Below, in pieces: positions 1-11,875 of a stretch of DNA of 64,000 nucleotides. Positions within the stretch are counted from its first letter, which is position 1, and every line of letters starts with the position of its first letter. The stretch is from contig BSBN01000888.1 of NCBI GenBank assembly GCA_027924645.1, positions 16,437,001 to 16,501,000 of the forward strand, written 5' to 3'. The stretch is from Cunninghamia lanceolata (lineage: Eukaryota > Streptophyta > Pinopsida > Cupressales > Cupressaceae). Position numbers and translations under genes: made by a program. Under the pieces are notes generated by a model, which saw only the letters and a list, made by a program, of their open reading frames with translations, ran no database searches and was not told where the DNA came from.

Positions 1-476
1 AGTGACATATGCAAGGGGAGTGTATTGCATACTTTTATAGCTCTAATATATATGGTCCTACTTTAGTGGTATCTTTGCTATTTTGGATAGCAATGATCAT
101 GTGCACAATTTTGACTTTTTCAATTCTTGGACTTAGGGGAAGCTACTTGCTATTTCTATGCCCTAACAGTTTTCAGATTTATATGACAATTAACTTGGTT
201 TCTAATTGATAATAAGCATTATTTGTGATAGTCTCCTCAATTGTTATCTCTGTCTACTTATCATGTTATTTTATTATGTTGTTGACATCTTCTTCTTGTT
301 TCAGATGTTCTGGATGACACAACCCTTGTATAATTTATAGCCTTGGTATGTTTTTTTCATCTTTGCTTATAATGCACATTTTAGGCTTTATGTGTGTTGC
401 AGACATTTGCATTCATGCACTCCCTTTGCCCTGATGTCAAAAAGGGGGAGAAGAAAGGTGTTTTTCCTTCATGGAC
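1..476 (+). other. 3' internal end of a copia-type LTR element
   Basis: This stretch leads directly into a polypurine tract and a 3' LTR, so it should be the last internal part of a plus-strand LTR retrotransposon whose body lies left of the window. Two short open frames (9-209 and 394-576) match no family I know. The second contains a Lys-Lys-Gly-Glu stretch encoded by the first purine tract. I assign it by position only. Confidence 0.4.
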
Positions 477-489
477 AAAGGGGGAGTAT
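439..489 (+). promoter_or_regulatory. Double polypurine tract
   Basis: Two purine runs, AAAAAGGGGGAGAAGAAAGG at about 439-458 and AAAGGGGGAG at 477-486, lie just before the LTR start at 490. A polypurine tract next to the 3' LTR primes plus-strand DNA synthesis. Duplicated tracts of this kind are common in plant copia elements. Confidence 0.6.
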
Positions 490-2570
490 TGTTGGCTTTA
501 TCCTCCTCTGTTATTGTCCCTGATGTTCAAACACTTGGGTTTTCATGGTTGTTCAACCTCTTGGCTTCTGATGTGATAATGATGCTCTTGGTGTTTACTC
601 ATGACTATGATGGTTTATGGTGCTTAGTGTGCTCAGTGTTTCTCAATTGATATCATTATACTATGGTGCTCAGTGTGCTCAGTGTGGTTCTTTCATGTGG
701 CTGGTAAAACATATTCAGTAGTTGACAGTTGACCATGTAGTTTACAACTTTTGATCATGATTCAGTTTCCATTTGGCATTGTTTATTGACAGTGATGTCA
801 AACTTGGTCAATGGTCAATACATTTCTTAGCATAACATTATAAGTGTCATGTAGGTTTTGAGATCATTGTTTATGGTGTTTGTTACATGTGGCTCTAGAA
901 TGGTGAAACTTGGCACTTTGACTTGGTTGAGGTCTATCATTTCATATGTCCTTTTCATATAATAATGTGACTATCTCCTAGCACTTGGTCGAAGTGATTA
1001 TTGTGTAAAAGGTTTAAAGTCTTCAAAAGGTTTTGGGATCTTTTTCAGAACATAGCTAGTTAAGGGACTCAAAAAGCAAGAAATTTGTGTTAAGAATTTC
1101 ATTTTCATAATTTTTGTTTCACCACCATGAGGGTTTCTTTGTCTACAATCATGGAAAAGTATGAGCTTTGATTATGGAATATTTCTAAGCACTTCATTCT
1201 TCTTGACCGTAATCATGAGAAAACAAGGAAGAAATGACTTGAGTCTTTGATGTTTGACTATCCAAGGTGACAAAGCTAGATTGTGAGCACTTAGTTTGAC
1301 TTTCCAGCCATCGGTTTCAGTAAGTTTGGTTGGTATTTTGCTTCATTTTCACTACAGAGATTATTGTTTATGTGGGTTGTGCTTATTATGTGTTTAAACT
1401 ATTTTATTGGCAATATTGAGGGTTTCAAAGAAATGAAATCCTTTTGGTTCTTTTTTCTGTAATTGTTCTCCATAGTTCTGTTTACTCTTGTACGGCTTGA
1501 TAGTTTGTTTCTCATCAGTAACGTGGGTTTTTAAGAAGCTCTTGGAAGTTATTTAACTAGGGTTTTGAGTGCTAGGGTTTTACTTCAGTAACACACTTTG
1601 GTTTCAAATCAAATTGAGACAAATTTCTCTTTTGTATTTGTACAAAACTATTAAGGGTTATTGGTTACAAATTAGTTATGAACTATTTTTTAGTGGTTTC
1701 TTACTTGCCATGGTTTTGTCTAACAAGGAAATATGCTAATTATGTTTAGTAAAGAAGGTCCAGTTGTGAACTGTGAATCGATTTTTAGTTTCCAGTTATG
1801 AAACTGTCTGCAGGAAAATGGAATGTCTTAGATAGAATGTATAATGATGTGTATAAAAATGGTATAGTAAGACTGATGTGTGTGCAAGTAGAGACTGCTC
1901 ATACATTGTTGATATTATATCATTTTAAGTGAAACAGAGTGTCCCTTTGTATTTGTTTTTCTTCGTGTTTGAAGCATGTATTGAAAGGTCAAGTCAGTGA
2001 GACAAGAAATGACCTTTGCCAGTGAGGCAACTGTAGCTAGTGAGGCTTGAATTGTAGCCAGTGAGGCAACTATAACTAGTGAAGCTTGAATGATAGCCAG
2101 TGAGGCCTGTAATTAGTGAGATTCATTAAATAAGCTAGTGTGGCATTTTTTGAGTGGTTTTTATGCCCCGAAGGGTTTTCCACTCAGCACAATCTCTATG
2201 TTATGGTTACTTGTTCTACTCATGAGTTTTTATTTATTATTTCATAATTTAACAGTTATATGATGATCCTAGTAAATCAGTACAAATGCATAATACTTTG
2301 ATGCTTATCTCAGTCCAATGTACAATCTACCTCTATTGTTTGTCTTGATGAGTTGTTCAAATGGTTCCTCATAGTTCACAAACACTTGTTCTATATTTTC
2401 ATGCTCATAAGTTGGTGTGATCATTAATCTTGATTCTTAAATGAATGTATTTCTTTACCATTTAAGGTTGAGGTTCACAGTTGGTAAAAGTTGATTAGGT
2501 GTTGCCAAAAACAAGTCTATTTTATAAGACAATGATTCACCCCCCTCTCAGTGTCTTATGTACTCTAACA
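490..2570 (+). mobile_element. 3' LTR of a Ty1/copia element (2081 bp)
   Basis: It begins TGTTGGCTTT right after the purine tract and ends TACTCTAACA, so the ends are TG...CA with a 4-bp inverted match (TGTT/AACA). The C-rich block shortly before the end (about 2537-2550) is typical of the end of many plant copia LTRs. Right of it the sequence changes directly into the middle of another element's gag, so this element probably inserted there. The partner LTR and target duplication are outside the window, so the boundaries rest on terminal motifs. Confidence 0.6.
2018..2140 (+). repeat. 39-bp tandem repeat inside the LTR
   Basis: Units starting GCCAGTGAGGC begin at 2018, 2057 and 2096, a 39-bp period, with decayed half-copies on both sides built on the core CTAGTGAGGCTTGAAT. 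A shorter duplication of GGTGCTCAGTGTGCTCAGTG lies at about 618-690 in the same LTR. Confidence 0.7.
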
Positions 2571-3330
2571 AAAAATACCTCTCAATTACACTAAAGGGAA
2601 AATCAAAGAAGCCTGCTATAATGTCTGATGAAGATTGGGAAAAATTGGACAAGAAGGAAATAGTAACAGTTATCCTCTCTCTTTCAAGTAATGTCCTATT
2701 TCATATTACAATGAAGAAGACACCCAAGTTTCTATGGGATCGATTGTCTAACATGTATGAGATGGCTTCTACATCAAACAAAGTTTTCTCAATGAAGAAA
2801 TTATACAATTTGAATGTGAAGGATGGTGGTAATGTATCAAACGACTTGAATGAATTTAACACATTGATCAGCCAACTAAGTTGTATTGATATCAAATTAG
2901 AAGATGAAATAGAGGCTATCTTGCTATTATGTTCTATAGACTTGATAGTTGGGAAGGAGTTATAGTTTTTAGCAACTCAACATCTGACAAGAAGAGAAGC
3001 ATGCTCAATTTTGATGATGTTGTAGGTATTCTTCTCGGCAAGGACATGAGAAGAAAAAATTAAGGAACCTCATCAAGAGACACTTTGATAAACAACAGTA
3101 GGGGGAGATCACAAGAATGAGGGAGTAATAACCATAGAAGAAGATCCAAATCTAGCAAAAGATCAAAATCTAGAGGTACAAATGTAGGTTGCTGGTATTG
3201 TGGTAAAGAAGGTCACATAAAGAGGAATTGTTGGTCATTCAAGAAGGAAGAAATTAAATCAAAGGAAAATGAGGTAAATGTAGCATATGAAGAAGATGCA
3301 AGTGCACTTCTTTTATGTATAGGTGAAACT
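2571..3330 (+). pseudogene. copia gag fragment with zinc knuckle
   Basis: The open part (to 2965) matches the UBN2-type copia Gag: Trp-Glu-Lys-Leu-Asp, then Leu-Trp-Asp-Arg-Leu...Met-Tyr-Glu, then Leu-Asn-Glu-Phe-Asn...Ile-Ser-Gln-Leu. After a stop at about 2963 the frame continues through a basic Ser/Arg-rich stretch to a CCHC zinc knuckle at about 3188-3231 (Cys-x2-Cys-x4-His-x4-Cys). Gag forms the particle and the knuckle binds RNA. The N-terminus is absent at the junction with the upstream LTR. Several frame breaks exclude function. Confidence 0.8.
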
Positions 3331-4600
3331 ACAATAGATGTTTGAGTGCTTGATTCTGGAGTACCATTTCATGCCACATCGTGTAAGGATTTTTCAAGAA
3401 CTATCAAGAAGATAATTTTGGTAAGATTTATCTTGGTGATGATGAACCTTGTAATATTGTTGGCAATGGTGATGTTTTGTTGAAACTAAAAAATTGTTAC
3501 AGTTGGCTGCTAAGAGATGTTAGACATCTCTCTCAACTTAAAAGGAATTTGATTTCAGCTAGGCAGTTGGATGCTCAAGGTTGTAGCATCACTTTTGAAT
3601 CAAGTATGTGGAAGGTAACAAAAGGAGCCTTGGTGATTGCTAGAGGTAGCAAATCTGACAGTTTGTATTTGCTAGTGAGTCGAGTTGAAGTGGGAACAAC
3701 AATGGAAGTTGCAGATAGTGGTACGGAACTTTGGTTCAAAATGCTTGGTCACATGAGCAAGAAGGGCCTTAAGATTTTGCACAAAAGGGATCAACTTTGA
3801 GGTTTGAAATTGGTGAATTTAGATTTTTGTGAGCATTGTATATATGGAAAACAAAAGAGGACCAAATTCTCCACCAAAGAACATGACAAGAAAACATGAC
3901 CATTAGAGTTAATGCACTTTGATTTGTTTGGCTCCACAGAGGTAACATCTATTGGTGGGTTGAAGTATTTTATTACTTTTTTAAATGATTGCACTAGGAA
4001 GGTTTGGGTTTACATGTTGAAAAGAAAATCTGAAGTTTGGTAAATTTAAAAATTTTAAAGCACTTGTAGAAAACCAAACTGGTAATAAAATCAAGTGCTT
4101 AAAAACTTATAATGGTGGTGAATTTTATTCCATAGAGTTTGATCAATTTTGTGTAGATAATAGTATTAAAAGGATTAAAATTGTTCCTTTTACACCTCAA
4201 GAAAATGGTGGAGCAGAGAGGTTGAATAGAACAAATTTGGAGAGAGCTCACAATATACTCTCAAATGCAAGTTTGGGAAAAAAGTTTTGGGTAGAAGCTA
4301 TTAATACAACAAGATATCTGATTAACTGAGGTCCATCCTCTCAGTTGGATTTTAAAATTCCAGAAGAGAAATTGTAGGGAAAGAAAATTTCATATAGTCA
4401 TCTGCAAGTATTTGTATGTGAAGCTTTCATTCACATCCCACAAGAGAAAATAATAAATATTGATGTAAAATCTAAAACGTGTATCTTCATTAGATACATA
4501 GACAAAAATATGGCTACAAGTTATGGTGTCCAATCACCAAAAAGGTTATTCGTAGTAGAGATGTAATTTTTAATGTTTAAATGATATGCCATGTTTGACA
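3331..4600 (+). pseudogene. copia protease and integrase fragment
   Basis: A protease active-site triplet Asp-Ser-Gly is seen at about 3350, directly after a stop where a Trp is usual and with Ala changed to Val after it. The open frame 3477-3800 is the pre-integrase (GAG-pre-integrase) domain, including the Leu-Lys-Arg-Asn-Leu-Ile-Ser and Leu-Gly-His-Met-Ser motifs. The integrase core follows: the first Asp lies in HFDLFG (about 3915). Around the second Asp the sequence reads TYNGGEF, so the Asp seems replaced by Tyr. The Glu is in ENGGAERLN (about 4205). Frameshifts near 4040 and stops throughout make it nonfunctional. Confidence 0.75.
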
Positions 4601-5223
4601 AAATAGGGGATGCTAGTGAACGAGTATGTTGCTCTTGAAGACATCACAAATGGAAGTGATGTGTTTAAAAACAAACAACAAGTTACACAACAAAACTTAC
4701 CTCTGGGAACACTAAAAAATCTTCCTAGCAACGATAGAAATTTGTCACGGGATACATCTTTAAACTAGCCACTGGATGCATATCCTCATCAACCTTTGAA
4801 TGTACATTGAAATAGGGAGGAGGGAAATTTATTAACATCTGTGCCCATTTATTAATGTCTAGCACCTTATCCACAAGCTCATTCACATGTAAATATGTCA
4901 CTAAAATCCTTATCTCCACCATAGCCTACCTTGAGCAGCCTAATTTAAATGAGCTTCCACATAATATCTTTTCACACCATATAAGAAGTCTCCTACAACA
5001 TTTAAATCAGCCACTCTGAGATTATGAGTCGCCATGTTTATATACCCCTACCCTCTTCTCAATACCTCTACTATGTAGTAATAACGATGAATAGGTTCAC
5101 CAAAATTGCTCTTCTAAATAGGGTGTTGAAGAAGGAACTACATAGTAATTATTTCCTTAGGTTCATAGGTCCATTAGAGAATGAAAACTTTCTACAAAAT
5201 ACAAAGACTTTATCTAATACTTA
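4601..5223 (+). other. Unassigned segment between copia integrase and RT
   Basis: This is where the variable linker of copia pol should be. The sequence from about 4735 to 5010 has base usage unlike its flanks and holds a minus-strand open frame (4725-4922) that I do not recognise. It may be a small foreign insertion or decayed linker. I found no terminal repeats or target duplication around it. Confidence 0.35.
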
Positions 5224-6033
5224 TTGATTTCAAGTGAAGTTAAACCTACCACATTTAAAGAATCCTACAATGCCAATGACAGTGAAAAGTGGATGGAAGC
5301 CATGGAAGACAAGATGGGATCTCTAATGCTAAATGGCACTTGGGATTTGGTTTCTCTTCCACCAAATAAGAAAGCATTAAAAAATAGGTGGGTATACAAA
5401 TTGAAGGAGGAAGAAGGAGGGAAGAAATGGTATAGGGCTAGACTAGTGTTGAAGGGATATGACTAGCAAAAGGGTGTTGACTTCACTAAAAACAATTCCA
5501 CATGTAGCTAAAATGACTTCAATTAGGGTAGTTTCGGGATTACTTGCTATGTGTGACCTTGAGTTGGAGTAGCTTGATGTCAAGACAATGTTTCTCCATG
5601 GTGATTGCGAAGAAGAGTTGTATATGAAACAACCTAAAGGCTTTGAAAAAGAAGGACAAGAGAATTTAGTTTGCAGGTTGAAATAAAGTTTGTATGGGCT
5701 GAAACAAGCTCTACAACAATGTTATCTCAAATTTGATTCCTTCATGGCTAAGAAACACATTACAACATGTGAATTTGATCCATGTGTCTATTATAAGGTG
5801 TTGGAAAATGGTGAGTTTGTTTTGTTGTTATTATACACAGATGACATGTTAGTCACCAGAACTAGCACAGATGTTGTTAGCAAGATGAAACAACAATTGG
5901 CTAAAAAAATTTCTATAAAGGATTTGGGGGTTGCCAAGAAAATCCTTGGAATGACTATCATTAGATAGAGACATAGAAGATAATTGAAATTGTCACAAGA
6001 AAATTACATTGACAAGGTTTTGGATAGGTTTAG
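5224..6033 (+). pseudogene. copia reverse transcriptase, N-terminal part
   Basis: The first open frame (to 5466) starts RT_copia: Trp-Met-Glu-Ala-Met-Glu, Gly-Thr-Trp-Asp-Leu-Val, NRWVYKLK and ARLVLKGYD. After frame breaks the match continues through a Leu-Asp-Val-Lys-Thr-like site and SLYGLKQ. The catalytic site is LLYTDDM at about 5827-5850 (YVDDM family, here with Thr). DLGVAKKILGM follows. The match stops at 6033, at DRF, and resumes at 10711, so the insertion fell inside one RT sequence. Stops at about 5464, 5683 and 5966 show decay. Confidence 0.85.
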
Positions 6034-9000
6034 TGTAACATCCACATTCTAAAAACATAGTAAAAACCAAAAATTCATCATAAAGTAAATTTACAAGGTA
6101 AAAATGAGATAGAGAAAAATTTTCTTTTATTCAACATATAGTCGAGTAACTACAATTACAAGGTATCTCATTACAAATACAATAATCTATATTGTCTTTC
6201 TCAAGTACAATGTTTACAAAAATAAATCAATTAAAAATACCTGAATTAGATAATGTTTTACTTAATCTCAATCAACACAAGTCTCAAAGATATACTGCAT
6301 CCAAAAATCTGACATCTTTATCGCAAGCCTCGGCATGTCTTTTGCTAGAGAGAGAGAGTATCTTTCCAGTGATTTACCTCCAACCACAGACCGTCGGTCT
6401 CTCGCACTCCTTCCTAACCGGAAGTGGCCTTTCCCTTCAAGAGAAGTATAGACCAAGGTGACCAGTGGTAATTTGCCTTTCCCAGTACATAGTGTTGTAT
6501 CTTACACAATCTCTATCTATCATACAACCCTAGATACCCTCTAGCTAAGTATGATTCCCGATAGGATGTGTAATCTAGATACAATGAACCGACAATGCAT
6601 GCAGAGACATATGCATTACTATGGCCATAGTTTTCAATATAAATTTACGTTCACAATGAACGATGTCGTATTGTTCACCCACTCCAACTCGACTTGGATA
6701 CTATCATATTCCTACAATTCGACTTGGTCATCTTTGTTTAACTTATGAAGTATGATGTTTGAACATTTGAGTCTTCCCGACCCATACATGTTTTCTTACA
6801 CTGTCTATAATCCATAGACCTGATCAACTTTCTTTTTTTATGAGGACTCTCATTGCTTCATCGCAATTCCTGAGGTCCACGACTTATTGTTTCATAATAA
6901 AAATAGATAGATTAATTACAACTAAGATGATAACCTTAACCAAGTTAAGCATTATAGTCTAGGAATCTAAATCACTTCTTGCAAGTAAGAATAGTTACGC
7001 ATAGTCAGGGCACTAGACCCTTCATTCATGATCTCAATAATGATCTCAATGTCTTAATATAATAATTACCATATCTAGGTTAACTATAGATTCAATTGAT
7101 GAGTTTTGCCTAATTCAAACCTAGTCTTTCTGACTTAGGTGAATTCACAAGACACTGTCGTTGCTCTATTAATCATAATGGATAGACTATCCATTCTTAG
7201 GTTTCTCTCTTTCCAATAAGATAGACATGAGCATTACCAAATTAGGGTTCTCAACCTTCTTAGTCGACCCATACATAATCCACTAAACAGGTTGTAACCT
7301 CAAAAGGTATAATTATAACCTTACCCTACTGGGTCACTCTAGGGTTTTGTATTTCCTTTCCCATGATAATGGAATGTCAAGGATAGAGTTTAAGTTTTCA
7401 ACTTTCCTTTAGTCTTCTATTTTTAACTCAGAATCCAAGTTCATTAATATGATACTCTGTTGGAAAATAGTAATTATTTGCTCCAAGGGTAAGAATATAT
7501 GTATGGATTTATCTTGAATATTCACTTTGGAGTTAATCATTCCTTAGGAAGTTGAGTCTGTAAAATCATTATCGACCTTCTTGATCTTCTCAACTCAATA
7601 GACCTTTGCTAAAGAAGAAAAAGGAGTAATAGTTAGCATCCTAAAGTTAACATGATAATACTTATCATTGTTGTTGAATACACATGTGATTCTATATCAC
7701 TATTCTATTGTGTTCTTATTAATAACAATATCATTATAACATATATGCCCATATCAATACCAAAATCCTTGAACTCAAGGTATCAAACTTTTACCTTTAA
7801 CTCACTCTACGTATCTACAATATGAGCTTTTATCCTCTAAATAAAATTATGATAAGGCTACCTTTAGTATAGATATTCTTGATCAAATTCACTCTTTCAA
7901 ATTTGAATGTGTTTGAGTCAAGAATAGTAAATACAATGTTTCACATTTGATAATATTTCATAGAGTGCTTCATCCAATGCAAAGAATGAGTCTCCAACCC
8001 ATTTCATTAACTTTTGCTAGCAGGCTCCCAGTTCTTGCCAATATGGGAGTTTAGAGAAAAGTATAAATCCTATATAAAAACATAGAGGATAGGAGGAATT
8101 TTAACAAATAATACTATTTGACTGGCCTAGAAGACAAGTAAGCAAAAAGTACAAGCATACACGAAGCACGTGAACTGTTTCAACAATTTCCTTGAAGAAA
8201 TGTCTCATCGTGGAATGCATTGATTGCAAGATACACACAAGATGGACAAGTTGAAAAGATTTTAAAGACTCTCAAGCAAATGTAGTTGGCAGGTCAAGCT
8301 AAAGATGAAATCCCATTTAAGTCCTTTGTAAAAGCACTCAAGCGAGACAAAGGTATGGACATCCTTAACCGAGAGGGTTTAATCCAACCATCCATGGATA
8401 CATCTGAGTACAAACTACATACCATTCCCATCTGGACATACCCAAAAAAGGACAAAACTAACTTGACATAGACTATAAGGGCATATTTCATATCAGGTTA
8501 ACCCCATAGGTAGATGTGCTCGCACAACCATGGTATTTAATGTTTTATTTATGAGTCTTACCTTTACTAGAGGTCAATCGAGCACAAAATATGTCAATGA
8601 AGAAAATAAATACCTTTGGTAAGTATGAAGCTTTAGATATATGTTTCTTGGTCAGTTGCTTTCGTCGCATTGTAGCTTCCCAATCCGGTTCACTCGAATC
8701 AACCCAATAGCACTGTATTCTTCTCCTAGGGGATACTGGATGATCAGGAAACATCTCCACTTTTTATTCATTTTACCCTCACTAGTCTTGGTGCACCAGC
8801 AATCATGAATGCATTCACAGTAACCATTGTAACTGCGTTTGCAGCCTCTCACTTAGTCTGTAGTGTTTTCTACAGTGTAAGATGATTCCTTCAACTCTTA
8901 CACCAAGTTCTCCTCTTCCTCCCGTTCCTACCCATGTATAACTCATATATCTCCCACGACTCTCCCTATTCACTGTGTAAATCTCTCCTCCCACTTCATT

Positions 9001-10710
9001 GTTTTTGGTCTCCCCCTAAAACATTTCAAACTCTTCCTCCAGTCGTGGCATCCTCTCTTACTACGATGGAGTAACCGACCCATAGATCTCTCAGTTTCTA
9101 GCTTTTTTTGTTCTCTTTTTCCTCACAACAGCAGAACTGCCCCTTTTTGCACCCTCCACGATGGATTGAATGGCATCCTCCTACCGTCCACCGTAAAGAG
9201 GTTCCCATTGACATTTTTGCCGTTTTTTGTTTCTAAACAACCACATCACTACTACCCACGAACATCTGACATGACTCCCCACTCCGAAGGAAATTCATGG
9301 CATTTACTTTCGGTTTCAGTTTCTAAACCACTGAATGCTCACCTCCCAACTACCCACGGTGGTAGAAGCATAATACCATCACACTTTTGAAATTTCAAAG
9401 CCTAAACACAAGGAGGTTGATTGCTGCATGCCACCCAACTTCCTTACATATAGAAAACTCTTAAACATGGTAGAGACTCCTTAATGGCGACATGGCACAA
9501 CAACCTCATCAAAACTTACTCGTACCAGAAGGCTTCTTAACTTCCCAATAAGCAACTAACACAATTTGAGGAGCTAAATTCTCACATGGTGGTAAATTAT
9601 AAATGCAAAAGGTGACTCCAAGGTCGAATAGAGGTAAAGAATCAAAACCGACTAAAGAACAAAGTGTGGGTTCTATCCAAGACAATTCAAGTTGTAAACT
9701 CAAAAAGAAAAAGACGTATTCGCAAAGGATGATGTCCCAACTGACAGAGCCTAGGAGAAAACCACTTGATTCGATGAGAAAACCGACATCAAGTAAACTA
9801 ACGAAAAAACTACATCCCCTTAGCCGAGTTATGACTTGAACGATTGCGGAATATCCTTCCAAATGACGACCAAAACAGTTATAGCATAAATCAACTTCAC
9901 ATTCGACTTCCATCGATTTACAAAAGGGAATAAATTCACAACACATGATTAATGCGTTTTGACGGCAATCACGACAGATTGGGCATAATGCAACACAAGT
10001 TTTCTAAATCGTTTAACGCACAAAATGACTTCTTGCATCTTTCGACTATGAGATGTGATCCACAATCTGCCACAAATAGGTTCATCTGTTGATGTTAATG
10101 TCAACAATATTAGCGTTGTCTAACTTGATGGGAATGTCTTGACATTTAAGAGGCGACAATAAAACCTCAAGTGACTCAAGAAGAATAATGCGACCGTTTT
10201 ACAGCTATGACATTGTTTACTTTACAACCAACTATGTTGCCTCACCATCAACTTGACTAGATGATAATCAAGGTATCGACTACCTATCGATTTAGATTCG
10301 AAAGAAAACTAGCAAGATAAGACTTACCTCATATGACTCATTGGTTCACATTATTGTTTAACACTAGACTCGTTTGGCAAATTGACCACTCATAATCCAA
10401 GGTCTATCTCTCTCTTCTCAAAAGATACTCTCTCTCTCCTCTCTGAGAGTCAATAACCTGTAATCCTATTTCACTTGTCATCAAACAATAAGAGATCAGT
10501 GCATCTTTATTCGATAAATTCAACTAATAAATCAAATCTTATAATACAGTTATTAAATTGACCATAACATAATCATTTCCATGATATCATAATTGATATT
10601 CAATACAATTCCATGTCATATCCTGTCTTAAGTCTATAACATCTCAACAAATTTACTTATGCCCAAGTAAAAAGTAAAAGTATAGCAAGTCAGAAAATAG
10701 GGATGTAACA
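6034..10710. mobile_element. Solo-LTR-like insertion, 4677 bp, with 5-bp target duplication
   Basis: It begins TGTAACATCC and ends GGATGTAACA, a perfect 10-bp inverted pair with TG...CA ends, and is flanked by TTTAG at 6029-6033 and 10711-10715. Removing it rejoins the copia RT in frame. I see no second copy of the terminal sequence inside, no gag-pol and no PBS or PPT, so a solo LTR is the best reading. Long LTRs starting TGTAACA and ending TGTTACA or similar are known from Tekay/Del-type chromoviruses, which is a possible origin. A non-autonomous element without LTRs is the alternative. Apart from a PPR shard near 8200 I see no coding sequence in it. Confidence 0.7.
8163..8340 (+). pseudogene. 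PPR repeat fragment inside the solo-LTR-like insertion
   Basis: In one frame from 8163 a typical plant pentatricopeptide unit can be read: ARELFQQFP, a stop, then RNVSSWNALIARYTQDG, then a second stop near 8283 within a Lys-Gln-Met-(stop)-Leu-Ala-Gly stretch. PPR proteins bind organellar RNA. This is one and a half repeats of the PLS/E type, with stops. It was probably picked up by the element or by an ancestor of it, since nothing else in the insertion is genic. Confidence 0.7.
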
Positions 10711-11544
10711 TTTAGCATGAAGGGTACTAAGATAGTAAGCACACCTTTTGTTGATCATTTCAACTTATCTTCTAAAATGTGTCCAAATATAAAAGAAGAA
10801 AAATTGTATATGGAAGGAGTTTCTTACTCCTTTACTATTGGGAGCCTTATGGATGTGATGGTCTGTACAAGACTCAACATTGTTCATGCAGTGGGAGTAG
10901 TTAGTAGGTATATGAGAAATCTAGGTAAGGTTCATTGGGAGGCTATAAAGTGGATTCTAATATACTTGAAGCACGCTTCACATCATGTTTTGAGGTTTAG
11001 AGGACAAGATGCATAGATGAAGGGGTATGTTGATTTCGACATGGATGGTGACTTGGACAAAAGGTCATCTACCACTGGTTATGTGTTCAGATGAATATTT
11101 GTAGGGGCAACAATCAATTGGGTTTCTAGATTGCAAAAAGTGGTAGCTCTTTCCACTATAGAAGCTGAATAAATTGCCATCACTAAAGGTGATAAGGGAA
11201 TGTTATGGTTGCAATGTTTATTGTCTAAATTGGCTAGCAGACATTAAGATTTCATGATGTATGGTGACAACAACAACACTTATAACATTTGGAAAAAATG
11301 CAACATTTCATAACTAGACAAAGCATATGGAGCTTAGATATCATTTTATCTAAAGTGTTCTTGAACAGGGCAAGCTGGATTTGGAGAAGATTCATACCAA
11401 CATTAATCCTGTTGAGTGTTTATGAAGGTTGTTCCAAAAGAGAAGTTGGAGTTCTACAGAGCTTCTCTTTTATTGGTAATCAAGTGACAACAATATTGGA
11501 AAAGCAAGTGACATCTTTGTATGTGGCAGCATGGTTTGGACTTC
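10711..11544 (+). pseudogene. copia RT C-terminus and RNase H
   Basis: The open frame 10717-11016 resumes RT_copia: a Lys-Gly-Thr-Lys stretch, then the RxxIxHAVGVVSRYM and HWEAIKWILIYLK motifs. RNase H follows: GYVDFDMDGDLDKRSSTTGYVF at about 11025-11092, including the first catalytic Asp region, then ALSTIEAE at about 11150 with a stop just after. Later sequence is frame-shifted and ends near a Lys-Glu-Lys-Leu tail before the purine tract. It has many stops and is nonfunctional. Confidence 0.8.
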
Positions 11545-11555
11545 AAGTGGGAGAT
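11545..11555 (+). promoter_or_regulatory. Polypurine tract
   Basis: AAGTGGGAGAT directly precedes the LTR start at 11556. This is the common plant copia form of the plus-strand primer site. Confidence 0.7.
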
Positions 11556-11875
11556 TGGTTGGTTGTAATGTCCAACCATCATGACTTCCATCCTCTCAAT
11601 CTTTTGACTCTTCATCTACCCTAAAAAGTGTAATATAAAATTGAAACTCAATCACTTCAAGGATTGATTGATGAAACTTTGTAATATTCTGCCACAAGTA
11701 ATAGGAGATATAACCCTGCTTTTCCCATGGACATAGCCATTATTTGGTAAACCATGTAACTCTGCTTGTTTGCATACAATTGTGGATATGATTCTTATTA
11801 TCTCTGTTTTTACTTATTCATTGTTTTGGTGTTTAAAATCTGCTCGAATTACTTTAACACTTTCAACCACTAACA
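11556..11875 (+). mobile_element. 3' LTR of the interrupted copia element (320 bp)
   Basis: It starts TGGTTGGTTGTAATG (usual form TGTTGG...) after the purine tract and ends CCACTAACA at 11875. A conserved U5-like stretch, CCATGGACATAGCCATT, lies at about 11725. No second LTR is in the window. After 11875 the sequence changes to unassigned AT-rich DNA. Confidence 0.65.

Larger units (their letters stand above)
2571..11875 (+). mobile_element. Decayed Ty1/copia element, 5'-truncated and interrupted
   Basis: Reading plus, the copia order gag, protease, integrase, RT, RNase H, purine tract and 3' LTR can be followed from 2571 to 11875, once the insertion at 6034-10710 is removed. The gag start and 5' LTR are missing from the window. 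Frameshifts and stops are spread through all domains, so it is an old copy. It is distinct from the copia LTR at 490-2570, because its own 3' LTR (11556-11875) is unrelated and only about 320 bp long. Confidence 0.8.
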
